This document shows, piece by piece, positions 1-7,870 of a DNA stretch of 64,000 nt; position 1 is the first letter of the stretch, and each line of letters begins with the position of its first letter. The DNA lies in NCBI RefSeq assembly GCF_002999235.1, contig NZ_CP027236.1, forward strand, positions 2,294,001-2,358,000, given 5' to 3'. The position numbers and the translations under genes were made by a program. The DNA is from Actinomyces sp. oral taxon 897. GTDB lineage: Bacteria > Actinomycetota > Actinomycetes > Actinomycetales > Actinomycetaceae. The notes beneath the pieces are model-generated. The model had not been told where the DNA came from and did not search any database. It saw only the letters and a list, made by a program, of their open reading frames with translations.

Positions 1-161
1 AGATCGCCGCCGCCACCAAGGCCCTCCAGGCCGTGAGCCTGGGCCTGCTGGAGGACCACATGAGCCACTGCGTCATCCACGCCGCCCAGTCCTCCGAGGC
101 GGAGGGCCAGGCCAAGATCCGCGAGGCCTCCGACGCCATAGCCCGTCTTGTACGGTCCTGA
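1..161 (+). CDS. CsoR/RcnR-family metal-sensing repressor (3' end only)
   Basis: The window opens inside this gene; the last 52 codons are read in frame from base 3 to a TGA at 159-161. The visible part LGLLEDHMSHCV has the family's His-x3-Cys pair, two of the Cu(I) ligands of CsoR. The third ligand, a Cys near the N-terminus, lies outside the window. These all-alpha repressors bind GC-rich palindromes as tetramers and release DNA when they bind Cu(I). The next gene is a copper chaperone and a copper ATPase follows, so a copper-responsive CsoR is the natural reading. RcnR or FrmR relatives cannot be fully excluded from the C-terminal part alone. Confidence 0.85.
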   Translation, partial: IAAATKALQAVSLGLLEDHMSHCVIHAAQSSEAEGQAKIREASDAIARLVRS

Positions 162-276
162 GCCCCCGACGCCGCGCAGCCACCTGGGCGGCGCCACTGG
201 CCGGGCCCGCCCCGGCCTACCCCCTACCCGTAGTCGGCCCCACCCGGGCCGCCCACCGCAACCACAGGAGCACACC

Positions 277-546
277 ATGACCGAGTTCACCGCCACCGGC
301 GTCGACCGCACCACCACCCTCAAGGTCTCCGGACTCACCTGCGGGCACTGCGTCACCCACGTCACCGAGGAGCTTGAGGCGGTCGCCGGCGTCAAGAACG
401 TCTCCGTCCTGCTCAACAAGGGCGGGCAGTCCACTGTCACAGTCGTCTCCGACACCGTGCTGTCCGACGCCGCCCTGGCTGAGGCCATTAACGAGGCCGG
501 GGACTACACCCTCGACGCGGTCGAGCGCGACACGCCCGCCGTCTGA
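277..546 (+). CDS. copZ: CopZ-like copper chaperone (heavy-metal-associated domain)
   Basis: This is an 89-residue protein made of one HMA domain with the metal-binding motif SGLTCGHCV (GxTCxxC), followed by the beta-alpha-beta pattern of the ferredoxin-like fold. It would carry Cu(I) in the cytosol to the CopA ATPase encoded downstream. I chose the ATG at 277 because AGGAG sits at 266-270. The longer frame back to 148 overlaps the end of the upstream gene and has no HMA-like sequence. It lies 115 bp after the CsoR-type gene and is probably co-regulated with it. A strong hairpin follows the stop codon. The length is normal for the family (about 70-90 residues). Confidence 0.92.
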   Translation: MTEFTATGVDRTTTLKVSGLTCGHCVTHVTEELEAVAGVKNVSVLLNKGGQSTVTVVSDTVLSDAALAEAINEAGDYTLDAVERDTPAV

Positions 547-558
547 GGCTCCCGTCCA

Positions 559-593
559 CCCCCTTGGCCCACGGCCCGCGTGGGCCAAGGGGG
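559..593. terminator. Perfect 13-bp hairpin after copZ
   Basis: Bases 559-571 (CCCCCTTGGCCCA) are exactly complementary to 581-593, with a 9-base loop. It begins 12 bases after the copZ stop codon. There is no T-run, so it may be a 3'-end stabiliser or a GC-rich actinobacterial-type terminator. Its loop-side sequence also begins the repeat series described next. Confidence 0.6.
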
Positions 594-1035
594 CACCGGC
601 AGACGCCAGCTGATCTCGACCGTCTCCGCTCCCAGCCTGCGTGGGCCAGGGCCGACGACCCGCTGTTTACAAGACAGCGGCTCACTCCGCCCCCAGCCTG
701 CGTGGGCAGGACGTCACCAGGCCGCACCACGTACGGCGCCCCTTGCCCGCGTGGTAGTGAGCGCGGGGATGGCGAGGAGGGACCTCCGTCCCTCCCGTCC
801 TAGCCCGCGCGGTAACGGGTGGGGACCGAGCTGGATCCTCGGCGTGGTACGGACTCCCGCCCCAGCCCGCACGGTAATTAGGGCCGGTGCGGCCCACGTC
901 CTCACCGAGCCCCGCCCTGGCCCACACGGCAGCAGGTGGCCGCAGCCACGACAGGGCCCGGGGACGCGGCAACGGAGGACGGCAGAACAGCACCGCCTTC
1001 GGTGACCTCGGTGCCCGCACCGGCCCACGCAGCAG
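574..1035. repeat. Degenerate short repeats with ~61-bp period
   Basis: Related 13-base motifs of the type GCCYGCGTGGGCC / GCCCGCRCGGTAA start at 574, 635, 696, 745, 803, 865, 920 and about 1023. The first three are exactly 61 bp apart, and the 635 and 696 copies share about 28 bases including the preceding CCAGCCTGCGTGGGC. Spacing then varies between 49 and 62 bp. No coding region was found from 547 to 1764; the frames seen there are short, antisense to each other and lack ribosome-binding sites. The stretch 1036-1462 holds further weak copies such as CACCGTACGGCCCTGCGG at about 1198 and 1260. Confidence 0.6.
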
Positions 1036-1462
1036 CGGATCCTGGACGTGAGCTACGCGGTCCGCCGGACCCCAGCCAGGCAGTCCCGTGGCCGCGCCCA
1101 GCCACACACCGCCCGGGCTCATCACAGGCCATCTGGGCCCGGGTACTCCCCGCCCGGGCGGGACCGTGCCGGGCAGTGGCCCTGGCAGGTGTCTCCGCAC
1201 CGTACGGCCCTGCGGGAGGACCGCCTCTACGCCACCGCGTGAGAGCGACTCCGACCCGCACCGTACGGCCCTGCGGACCCGCCTCCGGCCCCCACCCTCG
1301 CGAGCACCCGCTCGCCGGGGTGGCCCGACACCGCGGCACCACCCCCACACCCGCCTGCGACGAGCGAGGTAGGGGTACCAGCGACCAGGACGCGCTGTAA
1401 CCACCCCGCGCCCCTGCAGCAGGGCACCCCGCGGCGGGCCACCCATCCGAACCCTCCTGCCA

Positions 1463-1686
1463 CCCCGGACGGAGTTGCACATTCATTACGGGGTCGACAG
1501 TGGGCGAGTGACATGTTTCCAACGTTTTGTCCCTCCGGGAGAGGACCGGGGACAGGATGAATGTGCAACGGCGCCTGCGTTGCACATTCATCCTGGTTCA
1601 CAGGCCCCGCACCGACCAGTCGATCCGCATGATCCCGCCATTGTTTGATCGACGATTGTAAAAAGAATGTGCAACTCCGTCCGGGG
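1463..1686. mobile_element. MITE-like element with 22-bp terminal inverted repeats
   Basis: Bases 1463-1484 and 1665-1686 are a perfect 22-bp inverted repeat; the inner part of each end reads GTTGCACATTC or its complement. The interior carries two more inverted copies of the same sequence forming a separate hairpin (1553-1595). The element is 224 bp, has no reading frame and is less GC-rich than its surroundings, all typical of a non-autonomous miniature element. I cannot identify a clear target-site duplication. A related terminal sequence lies at 41235-41256. Alternatively the repeats could be operator sites for a regulator of copA. Confidence 0.6.
1553..1595. repeat. Perfect 18-bp inverted repeat inside the element
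   Basis: The left arm 1553-1570 (CAGGATGAATGTGCAACG) and the right arm 1578-1595 are exactly complementary, with a 7-base spacer GCGCCTG. The core TGAATGTGCAAC matches the inner ends of the flanking 22-bp terminal repeats, giving four copies of the motif within 224 bp. An RNA copy would form a very stable stem just upstream of copA. Confidence 0.7.
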
Positions 1687-1717
1687 CAGATCAGCTGCTC
1701 CTGCACCGGTCGCACCC

Positions 1718-1744
1718 TTGATAGGTGTGACTTATCAGTATACT
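1718..1744 (+). promoter_or_regulatory. Candidate copA promoter with overlapping dyad
   Basis: TTGATA (1718-1723) and TATACT (1739-1744) resemble -35 and -10 boxes with a short 15-bp spacer. The dyad TGATA-N9-TATCA (1719-1737) overlaps them and could be an operator. The copA start codon is 20 bases further on. This is read by eye only; metal-responsive binding is inference. Confidence 0.4.
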
Positions 1745-1764
1745 CCGAAACCAAGAAGGCACTT

Positions 1765-4700
1765 ATGAGTCCCGTACCCGCTTCCCACCCTGAGGCCTCA
1801 GGCCAGCGCGTTATCACCCTCGGCGTGGAGGGCATGACCTGCGCGTCGTGCGTGGCCCGCGTGGAGAAGAAGCTGTCCAGGCTCGACGGGGTGAGCGCCA
1901 GCGTCAACCTGGCCACCGAGACCGCCCGGGTGACCGCGCCCGCCGGGATCTCGGACGACGACCTGCTGGCGGCGGTCGCCCGCGCCGGCTACACGGCCCG
2001 GCTCAAGGGCACCCGCACCAAGGGTCCCCTCACGGCCGACGCCGGACCCTCCGACCCCAGGACACCCGGCACCCTCCCCGAGACCGCCTCCACCGGAGCG
2101 GACAGCACCCGCAGCGGGGTCCTCACCAGCGGTACCAGCACCACGTCCGGCACCTCCGCGGGACCAGCGCCACGAGGCCAGGACGCCCTAGCTATTCCCA
2201 CCACCGCACCCACCGAGCACACCGCACCAGCGGGCAGAGGGGCTGGGAGCGAGGGACCTGCCGTCCCGTCCGCCGACGTCGCCGCACGGTCAGACGCCGC
2301 ACCCACCGAGGACACCACGCCCACCGAGGACACCGCACCAGTCCCCCAGACCCCGCATCCCGACCAGGCCCCGCGCCTGGGCGCCTCCCAGGTCGCCCGG
2401 GCCGCTGACCTGCGCCTGCGCCTGGTCTACAGCCTCGTCCTGTCCGTACCCGTCATGGTGGTCTCCATGGTCCCGGCCCTCCAGCTGCCCGGCTGGCAGT
2501 GGACGGTCGCCCTCATGGCGCTGCCGGTGGCGACCTGGGGCGCCTGGCCCTTCCACCGGGCCGCCGCCCGTGCCCTGCGCCACGGCGCCTTCACCATGGA
2601 CACGCTCGTGTCCCTGGGGGTGGTCGCCGCCACCGCCTGGAGCCTGTGGGCCCTTATCTGGGGCGGGGCCGGGGAGATCGGCACACAGATGACCATGGAG
2701 CTCCTACCCCGCCACCAGGGGCACGCGGCCCACATGTACTTCGAGTCGGCGGCCTGGGTGACCACCTTCCTGCTGGCGGGCCGCTACGCCGAGGCGCGCG
2801 CCCGGTACCGCTCCGGCGACGCCCTGCGCGCCCTGCTGGAGCTCGGTGCCAAGGAGGTCACCCGGGTGCGCCTGACCTCGCCGTCGGGCTCCACCGACGC
2901 CGTCGACGTCCTGGACGAGGAGGGCGCTCCCCTGCCTGAGGCCACCCGCACCCAGGAGCGCGTGCCGGTGGACGAGCTGCGTGCCGGGGACCTGTTCTGC
3001 GTGCGCCCCGGGGAGAAGGTGGCCACCGACGGGGTCGTGGTCGAGGGACGCAGTGCCGTGGACGCCTCCCTGCTCACCGGCGAGTCCGTGCCCGTGGACG
3101 TGGGGGTGGGTGACGTCGTCACCGGCGCCACCGTCAACACCTCCGGGGTGCTGCTGGTGCGGGCCACCGCCGTGGGCGAGGGCACCACGCTGGCTCGGAT
3201 CGGGGCCATGGTCACGGCCGCGCAGGCGGGCAAGGCGCCCGTCCAGCGCCTGGCGGACCGGGTCTCGGGGGTGTTCGTACCGGTGGTGCTGGGGCTGTCG
3301 GCCCTGACGCTGGCGGGGTGGCTGGTCACCGGGCACAACGCCCAGGCGTCCTTCACGGCGGCGGTGGCGGTCCTGGTCATCGCCTGCCCCTGCGCCCTGG
3401 GCCTGGCCACGCCCACCGCCCTGCTCGTGGGCACCGGCCGGGCCGCCCAGCTCGGCGTGGTCATCAAGGGGCCTGAGGTCCTGGAGTCCACGCGCTCCCT
3501 GGACACCATGGTCCTGGACAAGACCGGCACCGTCACCACCGGGCGCATGAGCCTGGACGCGGAGGCGTCGGCCAGCGTCCCCTCCGGGGCCGACGGCGCC
3601 GCCACCGGTGGGGCCGGGGCCGACGGCGCCGCCACCCGCAGCCCCGACGCCGGGAGCACCGGCAATAACATGAGCGAGGTCAGTGCCCCCACGGACAAGA
3701 CCGACGCCAGCACCAGCATGCGGGTGGCAGGTACGGGCCCGCTGAGCGAGGCTGACCTGTACCTGGCCGGGGCCCTGGAGGCCGCCAGCGAGCACCCCGT
3801 GGCCGCCGCCATCGCCACGGCGGCCCGCGAGCACCTGGAGACCGCCCCGGCGTCGGGCACCGGGACCCCTGGCGGCCCGCAGCACGCACAGCCCTCGGAG
3901 CCCGCCCCGGCAGCACGCTCCGAGGAAGCCGCCCCGCCAGCGGCCAGTACCGACGCAGCCACCCCGCCAGCGGCCAGCACCGGGACCCCCGGTGCCCGGG
4001 CCGCAGGAGCCCGAACCGGGGACACGGACACGACGACCCTTTCCGCCCCCGGCGCCCGGACCAACGCCCCCGTCCCACCCCGACTGGCCGTCGTCACCGA
4101 CTTTGCCAACCACGAGGGCCGGGGCGTGACCGGTGTGGTGGAGGGGCGCACGGTCGCCGTCGGGCGGGCGTCCTGGCTCACCGAGCAGGGCGTGGTGCTG
4201 GGCGAGGGCCTGGCCGCGGCGCTGGAGCGGGCCGAGGAGTCGGGGGCCACCGCCGTCGTCCTGGCCGTGGGGCCCGCCCCCGGGGCCGAGCCCACCCGGC
4301 CCGGCCAGAGCTCGGGGACCGTGAGAAGTCCCGGCACCCGTGCCACTCAGACGAGCCAGCGCACTCCGGGCACCCAGCCCGGCCACCAGGTCCTGGACGC
4401 CCGCGCCGTGCTGGCGGTGCGCGACACCGTGCGCCCGTCCTCACGCAAGGCCGTCACCGACCTGCGCGAGCTGGGTATCCGCCCCGTGCTCCTGACCGGG
4501 GACAACCCCCGGGCGGCGGCGCACGTGGCCGCCCAGGTCGGGATCGCGTCCGCCGACGTGCGCTCCGAGGTCCGCCCCGAGGACAAGCGCGACGTCGTCG
4601 CCGCCCTGCAGGCCGAGGGACGCAATGTGGGCGTGGTCGGGGACGGGGTGAACGACGCCGCGGCCCTGGCCCAGGCCAGTACGCAGGGCCTGGGCCTGGC

Positions 4701-4968
4701 CATGGGGTCGGGGGCGGACGTGGCCATTGAGGCCGCGGACGTCACCCTGGTGCGCACCGACCTGGAGGCGGCCGTGGCCGCGGTGCGGGTGAGCCGGGCG
4801 ACCCTGCGGATTATCCGGCAGAACCTGTTCTGGGCCTTCGCCTACAATGTGGCCGCCATCCCACTGGCCATGGCCGGACTGCTCAACCCCATGATCGCGG
4901 GAGCCGCCATGGCGTCCTCCAGCGTCATTGTGGTCACCAACTCCCTGCGCCTGCGCCGGGCCGGGTGA
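1765..4968 (+). CDS. copA: Copper-exporting P1B-type ATPase CopA
   Basis: This membrane pump would use ATP to export Cu(I). The predicted protein is 1067 residues. It has an N-terminal HMA domain with the metal motif MTCASC (Cys26, Cys29), eight expected membrane segments, the actuator motif TGES near residue 437, the intramembrane CPC metal site near 540 and the phosphorylation motif DKTGT near 585. A SEHPV motif of the nucleotide-binding domain lies near 677 and [10 protein letters not shown] near 958. I chose ATG 1765, preceded by AAGAAGG; the frame is open back to 1645 but that part is outside the family. It is longer than usual (about 750-850) because of Ala/Pro/Thr-rich insertions after the HMA domain and within the nucleotide-binding domain. 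With the CsoR-type and CopZ genes it forms a copper-resistance locus. Confidence 0.95.
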   Translation: MSPVPASHPEASGQRVITLGVEGMTCASCVARVEKKLSRLDGVSASVNLATETARVTAPAGISDDDLLAAVARAGYTARLKGTRTKGPLTADAGPSDPRTPGTLPETASTGADSTRSGVLTSGTSTTSGTSAGPAPRGQDALAIPTTAPTEHTAPAGRGAGSEGPAVPSADVAARSDAAPTEDTTPTEDTAPVPQTPHPDQAPRLGASQVARAADLRLRLVYSLVLSVPVMVVSMVPALQLPGWQWTVALMALPVATWGAWPFHRAAARALRHGAFTMDTLVSLGVVAATAWSLWALIWGGAGEIGTQMTMELLPRHQGHAAHMYFESAAWVTTFLLAGRYAEARARYRSGDALRALLELGAKEVTRVRLTSPSGSTDAVDVLDEEGAPLPEATRTQERVPVDELRAGDLFCVRPGEKVATDGVVVEGRSAVDASLLTGESVPVDVGVGDVVTGATVNTSGVLLVRATAVGEGTTLARIGAMVTAAQAGKAPVQRLADRVSGVFVPVVLGLSALTLAGWLVTGHNAQASFTAAVAVLVIACPCALGLATPTALLVGTGRAAQLGVVIKGPEVLESTRSLDTMVLDKTGTVTTGRMSLDAEASASVPSGADGAATGGAGADGAATRSPDAGSTGNNMSEVSAPTDKTDASTSMRVAGTGPLSEADLYLAGALEAASEHPVAAAIATAAREHLETAPASGTGTPGGPQHAQPSEPAPAARSEEAAPPAASTDAATPPAASTGTPGARAAGARTGDTDTTTLSAPGARTNAPVPPRLAVVTDFANHEGRGVTGVVEGRTVAVGRASWLTEQGVVLGEGLAAALERAEESGATAVVLAVGPAPGAEPTRPGQSSGTVRSPGTRATQTSQRTPGTQPGHQVLDARAVLAVRDTVRPSSRKAVTDLRELGIRPVLLTGDNPRAAAHVAAQVGIASADVRSEVRPEDKRDVVAALQAEGRNVGVVGDGVNDAAALAQASTQGLGLAMGSGADVAIEAADVTLVRTDLEAAVAAVRVSRATLRIIRQNLFWAFAYNVAAIPLAMAGLLNPMIAGAAMASSSVIVVTNSLRLRRAG

Positions 4969-5024
4969 ACGGTCCCCAGGGGCCCGCCGAAGCCGGTGGC
5001 CGCCACCTGCGCCGGGCCGGGTGA
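4951..5024. repeat. 18-bp direct repeat at the end of copA
   Basis: CTGCGCCGGGCCGGGTGA occurs at 4951-4968, where it ends the copA frame including the stop, and again at 5007-5024, 56 bp later. The rest of 4969-5229 shows no gene and no other structure I can support. Confidence 0.6.
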
Positions 5025-5229
5025 GCGGGGCGGAGGACGCGGACTGGCTGCCAGCCCCAGGCTGCGTCCTCACGATCGGCGACCACGCACAGGCGCAGCA
5101 CCGTGCGTCAGCCCCGGACCGGCTGCGTCCCCGCCCCCGACCACACCAGCCCGCACCGGGCCGAGGGCGGCCAGCCACCCTCAGGCCACACTGCCTCGGC
5201 CACACCGCCTCCGAGAGCCGAATCGGAAA

Positions 5230-5275
5230 AAACCGGCATTGGATGTAGGAAAATTCCTACATCCAATGCCGGTTT
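5230..5275. promoter_or_regulatory. 22-bp-arm palindrome at the promoter of the TIR-ATPase gene
   Basis: Bases 5230-5251 and 5254-5275 are exactly complementary around a 2-base centre; the core is ATGTAGGAAAATTCCTACAT. A -10-like TAGGCT at 5290-5295 lies 7 bases before the GTG start at 5302, which suggests a leaderless transcript. The expected -35 position then falls at the right edge of the palindrome. That placement is what a repressor operator would have. Alternatively it could be a terminator for leftward or copA transcription. Confidence 0.65.
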
Positions 5276-5301
5276 CCCAGGCCGTGCGGTAGGCTGTCTC
5301 T

Positions 5302-7761
5302 GTGCCGTCACTGCCGTACCATCACCGGGCCATCGAGCAGGTCTTCGCGGTGCGCACCTCGCACCAGGTCGCGATTATGGAGGGGCGGCGTGCCGTCGGG
5401 AAGTCCAGCCTGGCACGCCACCTCACGGAGGCGGGCACCTACGCCTCATACCAGTCGCTCACCGACCCGGCGGCGGCAGAACGAGCCCGTCAGGACGCGC
5501 TCAGGTGGGTGCGCTCGCTGCGACGCCCGGCCGTCATTGACGAGGCCCAGGTGGTGCCAGCCGTCAGCGTGGCGGTCAAGGAGCTGGTTGACACCCTCCC
5601 CCAAGGCCACCACTTCCTGCTGACAGGTTCCGCCTCGGTCGGACGAGGCACGATGGAGAGCAGCGACCCCCTGGTCGGGCGGGCGAGCAGACTCACCCTA
5701 CACCCGTTCACGCGCCTGGAGCTGGACGGTCCGCCCGACTCCTCCACGCCGAGCCTGGTAGACGTCCTCTTCGACTCACCCCTGGTACCCGTCCAGGTCC
5801 CCTCCGTCCAGGGCCCCGGGCTGCACAGGCTCCTGGAAGCCGGAGGCCTGCCCGCTTTCGCGCTCCCTCGTCTGCCACGCTCACGTGCCGCCTGGCAGAA
5901 CCAGGTGCAGACGGACACGCTCGCCATACTCGGGGACCAGGTGCTCCCCACCGAGCCCCTGGACGTCGGCACCGCACGGGCGGTCCTCGACACCGTCCTG
6001 CGCACGCCCGGAGGACAGATTAACCGTACCCGGATCGGACAGGAGCTTGACCTCGACGCCCGGACCGTGGGCCGCTACCTCGGTATCCTCCAGCGCAGGT
6101 TCCTCAGGACCCTGCTACCCAACCTGAAGGGCGGGGTGACCCGGGCAGCCCGGAGAGCACCCAAGGGGCATGCGGTTGACACCTCCAGTACCTGCGAGAG
6201 CCTGATCCGCGCAGGACATAATATTGCCAGCTCCCCCGAGCTCACAGGGCAGGTCCTGGAGACCTGGGTAGTAAACCAGCTCCTTGCCGCACAGGGCTGG
6301 GCGACGGCTGCTACTGACGCCTTCTACTGGCGGGACAACAGGACCGGGAAGGAGGTCGACCTGGTCCTGGTGGACGGTCGGGGACGCCGGGTAGGCGTCG
6401 AGGTGAAACTGGCCTCCAGCATTAGCCTCAAGGACCTGCAGGGGCTGAAGGCGATGCGCAAGGACGGCGGCCTGCACCGGGGTTTCGTCGTCTACACAGG
6501 AACCGAGTTCGAGGAGATTGACGACGGCCTGTGGGCGCTCCCGCTGGCGTGCCTGACCTCCCGTCGGGAGCTGGGCAAGGCGTCTCCGGACCCCGTTCCC
6601 GTAAGGTCCCCGACACCGCCCACAGCACTGCTCACGCCAATTGACCACGAAAAGGAGAAGGTGACGGCCGTACCTTCCGCAGCACCTGTCCCGACGGTGT
6701 TCCTGAGCTACGTCCACGCCGACAACGACTACCTTGAAGGCGCACTGGTCAAGTTCGCCGAGGAGGTGGCCAGGACATGCGACTTCAAAGGTACCCCTAT
6801 TGACCTCCGTAATGACGAGGAGATCCTACGATGGGGTGACAGGTGGAGCGAGAGGCTGCGGGACGAGGTGGAGCGCACCACCTTCCTGCTCGCCATGGTC
6901 ACCACCCGCTACCTCACGTCCGAGGCGTGCCGCAAGGAGTTCCTCCAGTTCAGGGACAAGACCAGGAAAGCGGGATACAACGGTATTCTCACCCTGCTCG
7001 TCGACGAACCGGACTGGAACCTGCCCGCCCTGCGTGACGACCCGACGGCACAGGTTATCCACGCCGCTATTGACGAGCACCAGTGGCTTGAACCCAAGAC
7101 CCCCCTCGAGGACCTGGAGCCTGACAGCCCCCAGTTCCGGAGGGCTGCCCGGGAAATCGGGCGCGAGCTGGTCAAGCGCATTAAGGCGAGGAACGCAGAG
7201 GGCCCTACCACCTCAATGGACACCAACCCTGCGGAGCCGTCGAGTGCGGATGACGCGGACCCTGGTATCGTTGAGCTACTCGACACCATCCAGGAGAATC
7301 ACCTGCCTCGCCTCCAGCACGAGATGGACACCCTGGACAAGGCCATGAGCACTTTCGGCTCGGCCACGAGCAAGGAGTTCGCACTCGTCCCCCAGGGCTC
7401 ATTACCCACCCCCACCCAGGTCAGGCGCATTGCCCGAGGACTGGAGCCGAGCCGACAGGCCCTGGAGGCGGCGACGTCGTCATTCTCCGAGGCGTGGAGC
7501 GCCCTTGACAAGGACGTGAGCGACCTGGTCCGCCTCACCGGCGCCGCCGGGGTCGACGAGCTCTCTGACGCGCTGAGGACCTCACTAACGGATCTGGCCA
7601 CGTCACTGGAGCTCCCAGGTACTGACGACATGGCCCTGCAGCTGAGGGCCTTTGCCGAGTTCTCCCGGGCGCTTCGTCCTGTCGCCGAGACAATGACCAG
7701 GACCTTGAACATCGTTAATTCGATTAAGCAGTCCGCCAGTATATGGGCCGAGACGCTGTAG
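5302..7761 (+). CDS. AAA ATPase (DUF4143 type) fused to a TIR domain, candidate defence protein
   Basis: The 819-residue protein has an AAA_14-type ATPase with Walker A GRRAVGKSS (28-36), Walker B PAVIDE (76-81) and sensor LLTGSAS (106-112). A winged-helix-like stretch follows (about 236-272), then a DUF4143 C-terminal domain with PD-(D/E)xK-like residues Glu351/Asp353 and Glu367-Val-Lys369. After a linker (about 424-463) comes a TIR-like domain (about 464-580) starting TVFLSYVHADND. Its motif TSEACRKEF places Glu546 where the NADase Glu lies in catalytic TIR domains. The last 190 residues are helical, possibly coiled-coil, with no recognised domain. DUF4143 ATPases normally stop near 400-450 residues. 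The architecture suggests sensing plus NAD-depleting abortive infection, which is inference. A convergent paralogue follows at 7871. An internal start at 6661 could yield the TIR part alone. Confidence 0.8.
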   Translation: MPSLPYHHRAIEQVFAVRTSHQVAIMEGRRAVGKSSLARHLTEAGTYASYQSLTDPAAAERARQDALRWVRSLRRPAVIDEAQVVPAVSVAVKELVDTLPQGHHFLLTGSASVGRGTMESSDPLVGRASRLTLHPFTRLELDGPPDSSTPSLVDVLFDSPLVPVQVPSVQGPGLHRLLEAGGLPAFALPRLPRSRAAWQNQVQTDTLAILGDQVLPTEPLDVGTARAVLDTVLRTPGGQINRTRIGQELDLDARTVGRYLGILQRRFLRTLLPNLKGGVTRAARRAPKGHAVDTSSTCESLIRAGHNIASSPELTGQVLETWVVNQLLAAQGWATAATDAFYWRDNRTGKEVDLVLVDGRGRRVGVEVKLASSISLKDLQGLKAMRKDGGLHRGFVVYTGTEFEEIDDGLWALPLACLTSRRELGKASPDPVPVRSPTPPTALLTPIDHEKEKVTAVPSAAPVPTVFLSYVHADNDYLEGALVKFAEEVARTCDFKGTPIDLRNDEEILRWGDRWSERLRDEVERTTFLLAMVTTRYLTSEACRKEFLQFRDKTRKAGYNGILTLLVDEPDWNLPALRDDPTAQVIHAAIDEHQWLEPKTPLEDLEPDSPQFRRAAREIGRELVKRIKARNAEGPTTSMDTNPAEPSSADDADPGIVELLDTIQENHLPRLQHEMDTLDKAMSTFGSATSKEFALVPQGSLPTPTQVRRIARGLEPSRQALEAATSSFSEAWSALDKDVSDLVRLTGAAGVDELSDALRTSLTDLATSLELPGTDDMALQLRAFAEFSRALRPVAETMTRTLNIVNSIKQSASIWAETL
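6651..6663 (+). promoter_or_regulatory. Possible internal ribosome-binding site and GTG start for the TIR half
   Basis: AAAGGAGAAG (6651-6660) directly precedes an in-frame GTG at 6661, which is residue 454 of the fusion and lies about ten residues before the TIR domain. Initiation here would give a 366-residue TIR protein. It may be a functional second start or a relic of two formerly separate genes. Confidence 0.5.
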
Positions 7762-7870
7762 CTCATCACCCATCCCAGCGGCCTTACCACCCGTACTACC
7801 CCAGGTTCAGTCGCCCTCAGGACCAGGAGCCGCCTCCGGCTGCTACCAGGAGCCCGCCAGCCTGCCTCTC

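Noticed and set aside
574..1035. Calling the 61-bp series a CRISPR array
   Set aside because: The repeats are too divergent, boundaries cannot be set, spacing drifts and no cas gene is in the window. It is kept as a repeat series and a hypothesis only.
682..1916. Long antisense and overlapping frames in the copZ-copA interval (up to 266 codons)
   Set aside because: They overlap each other on both strands, are Arg/Gly/Pro-rich, lack ribosome-binding sites and cross the inverted repeats of the MITE-like element. This is what random GC-rich sequence gives.
2704..4386. Two antisense frames of more than 500 codons opposite copA
   Set aside because: They mirror the codon pattern of a real P-type ATPase and show no motif of their own.
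6661..7761. Annotating the TIR half as a separate gene
   Set aside because: The frame is continuous from 5302 without a stop, so one fusion gene is the simpler annotation; the internal start is noted as a site.
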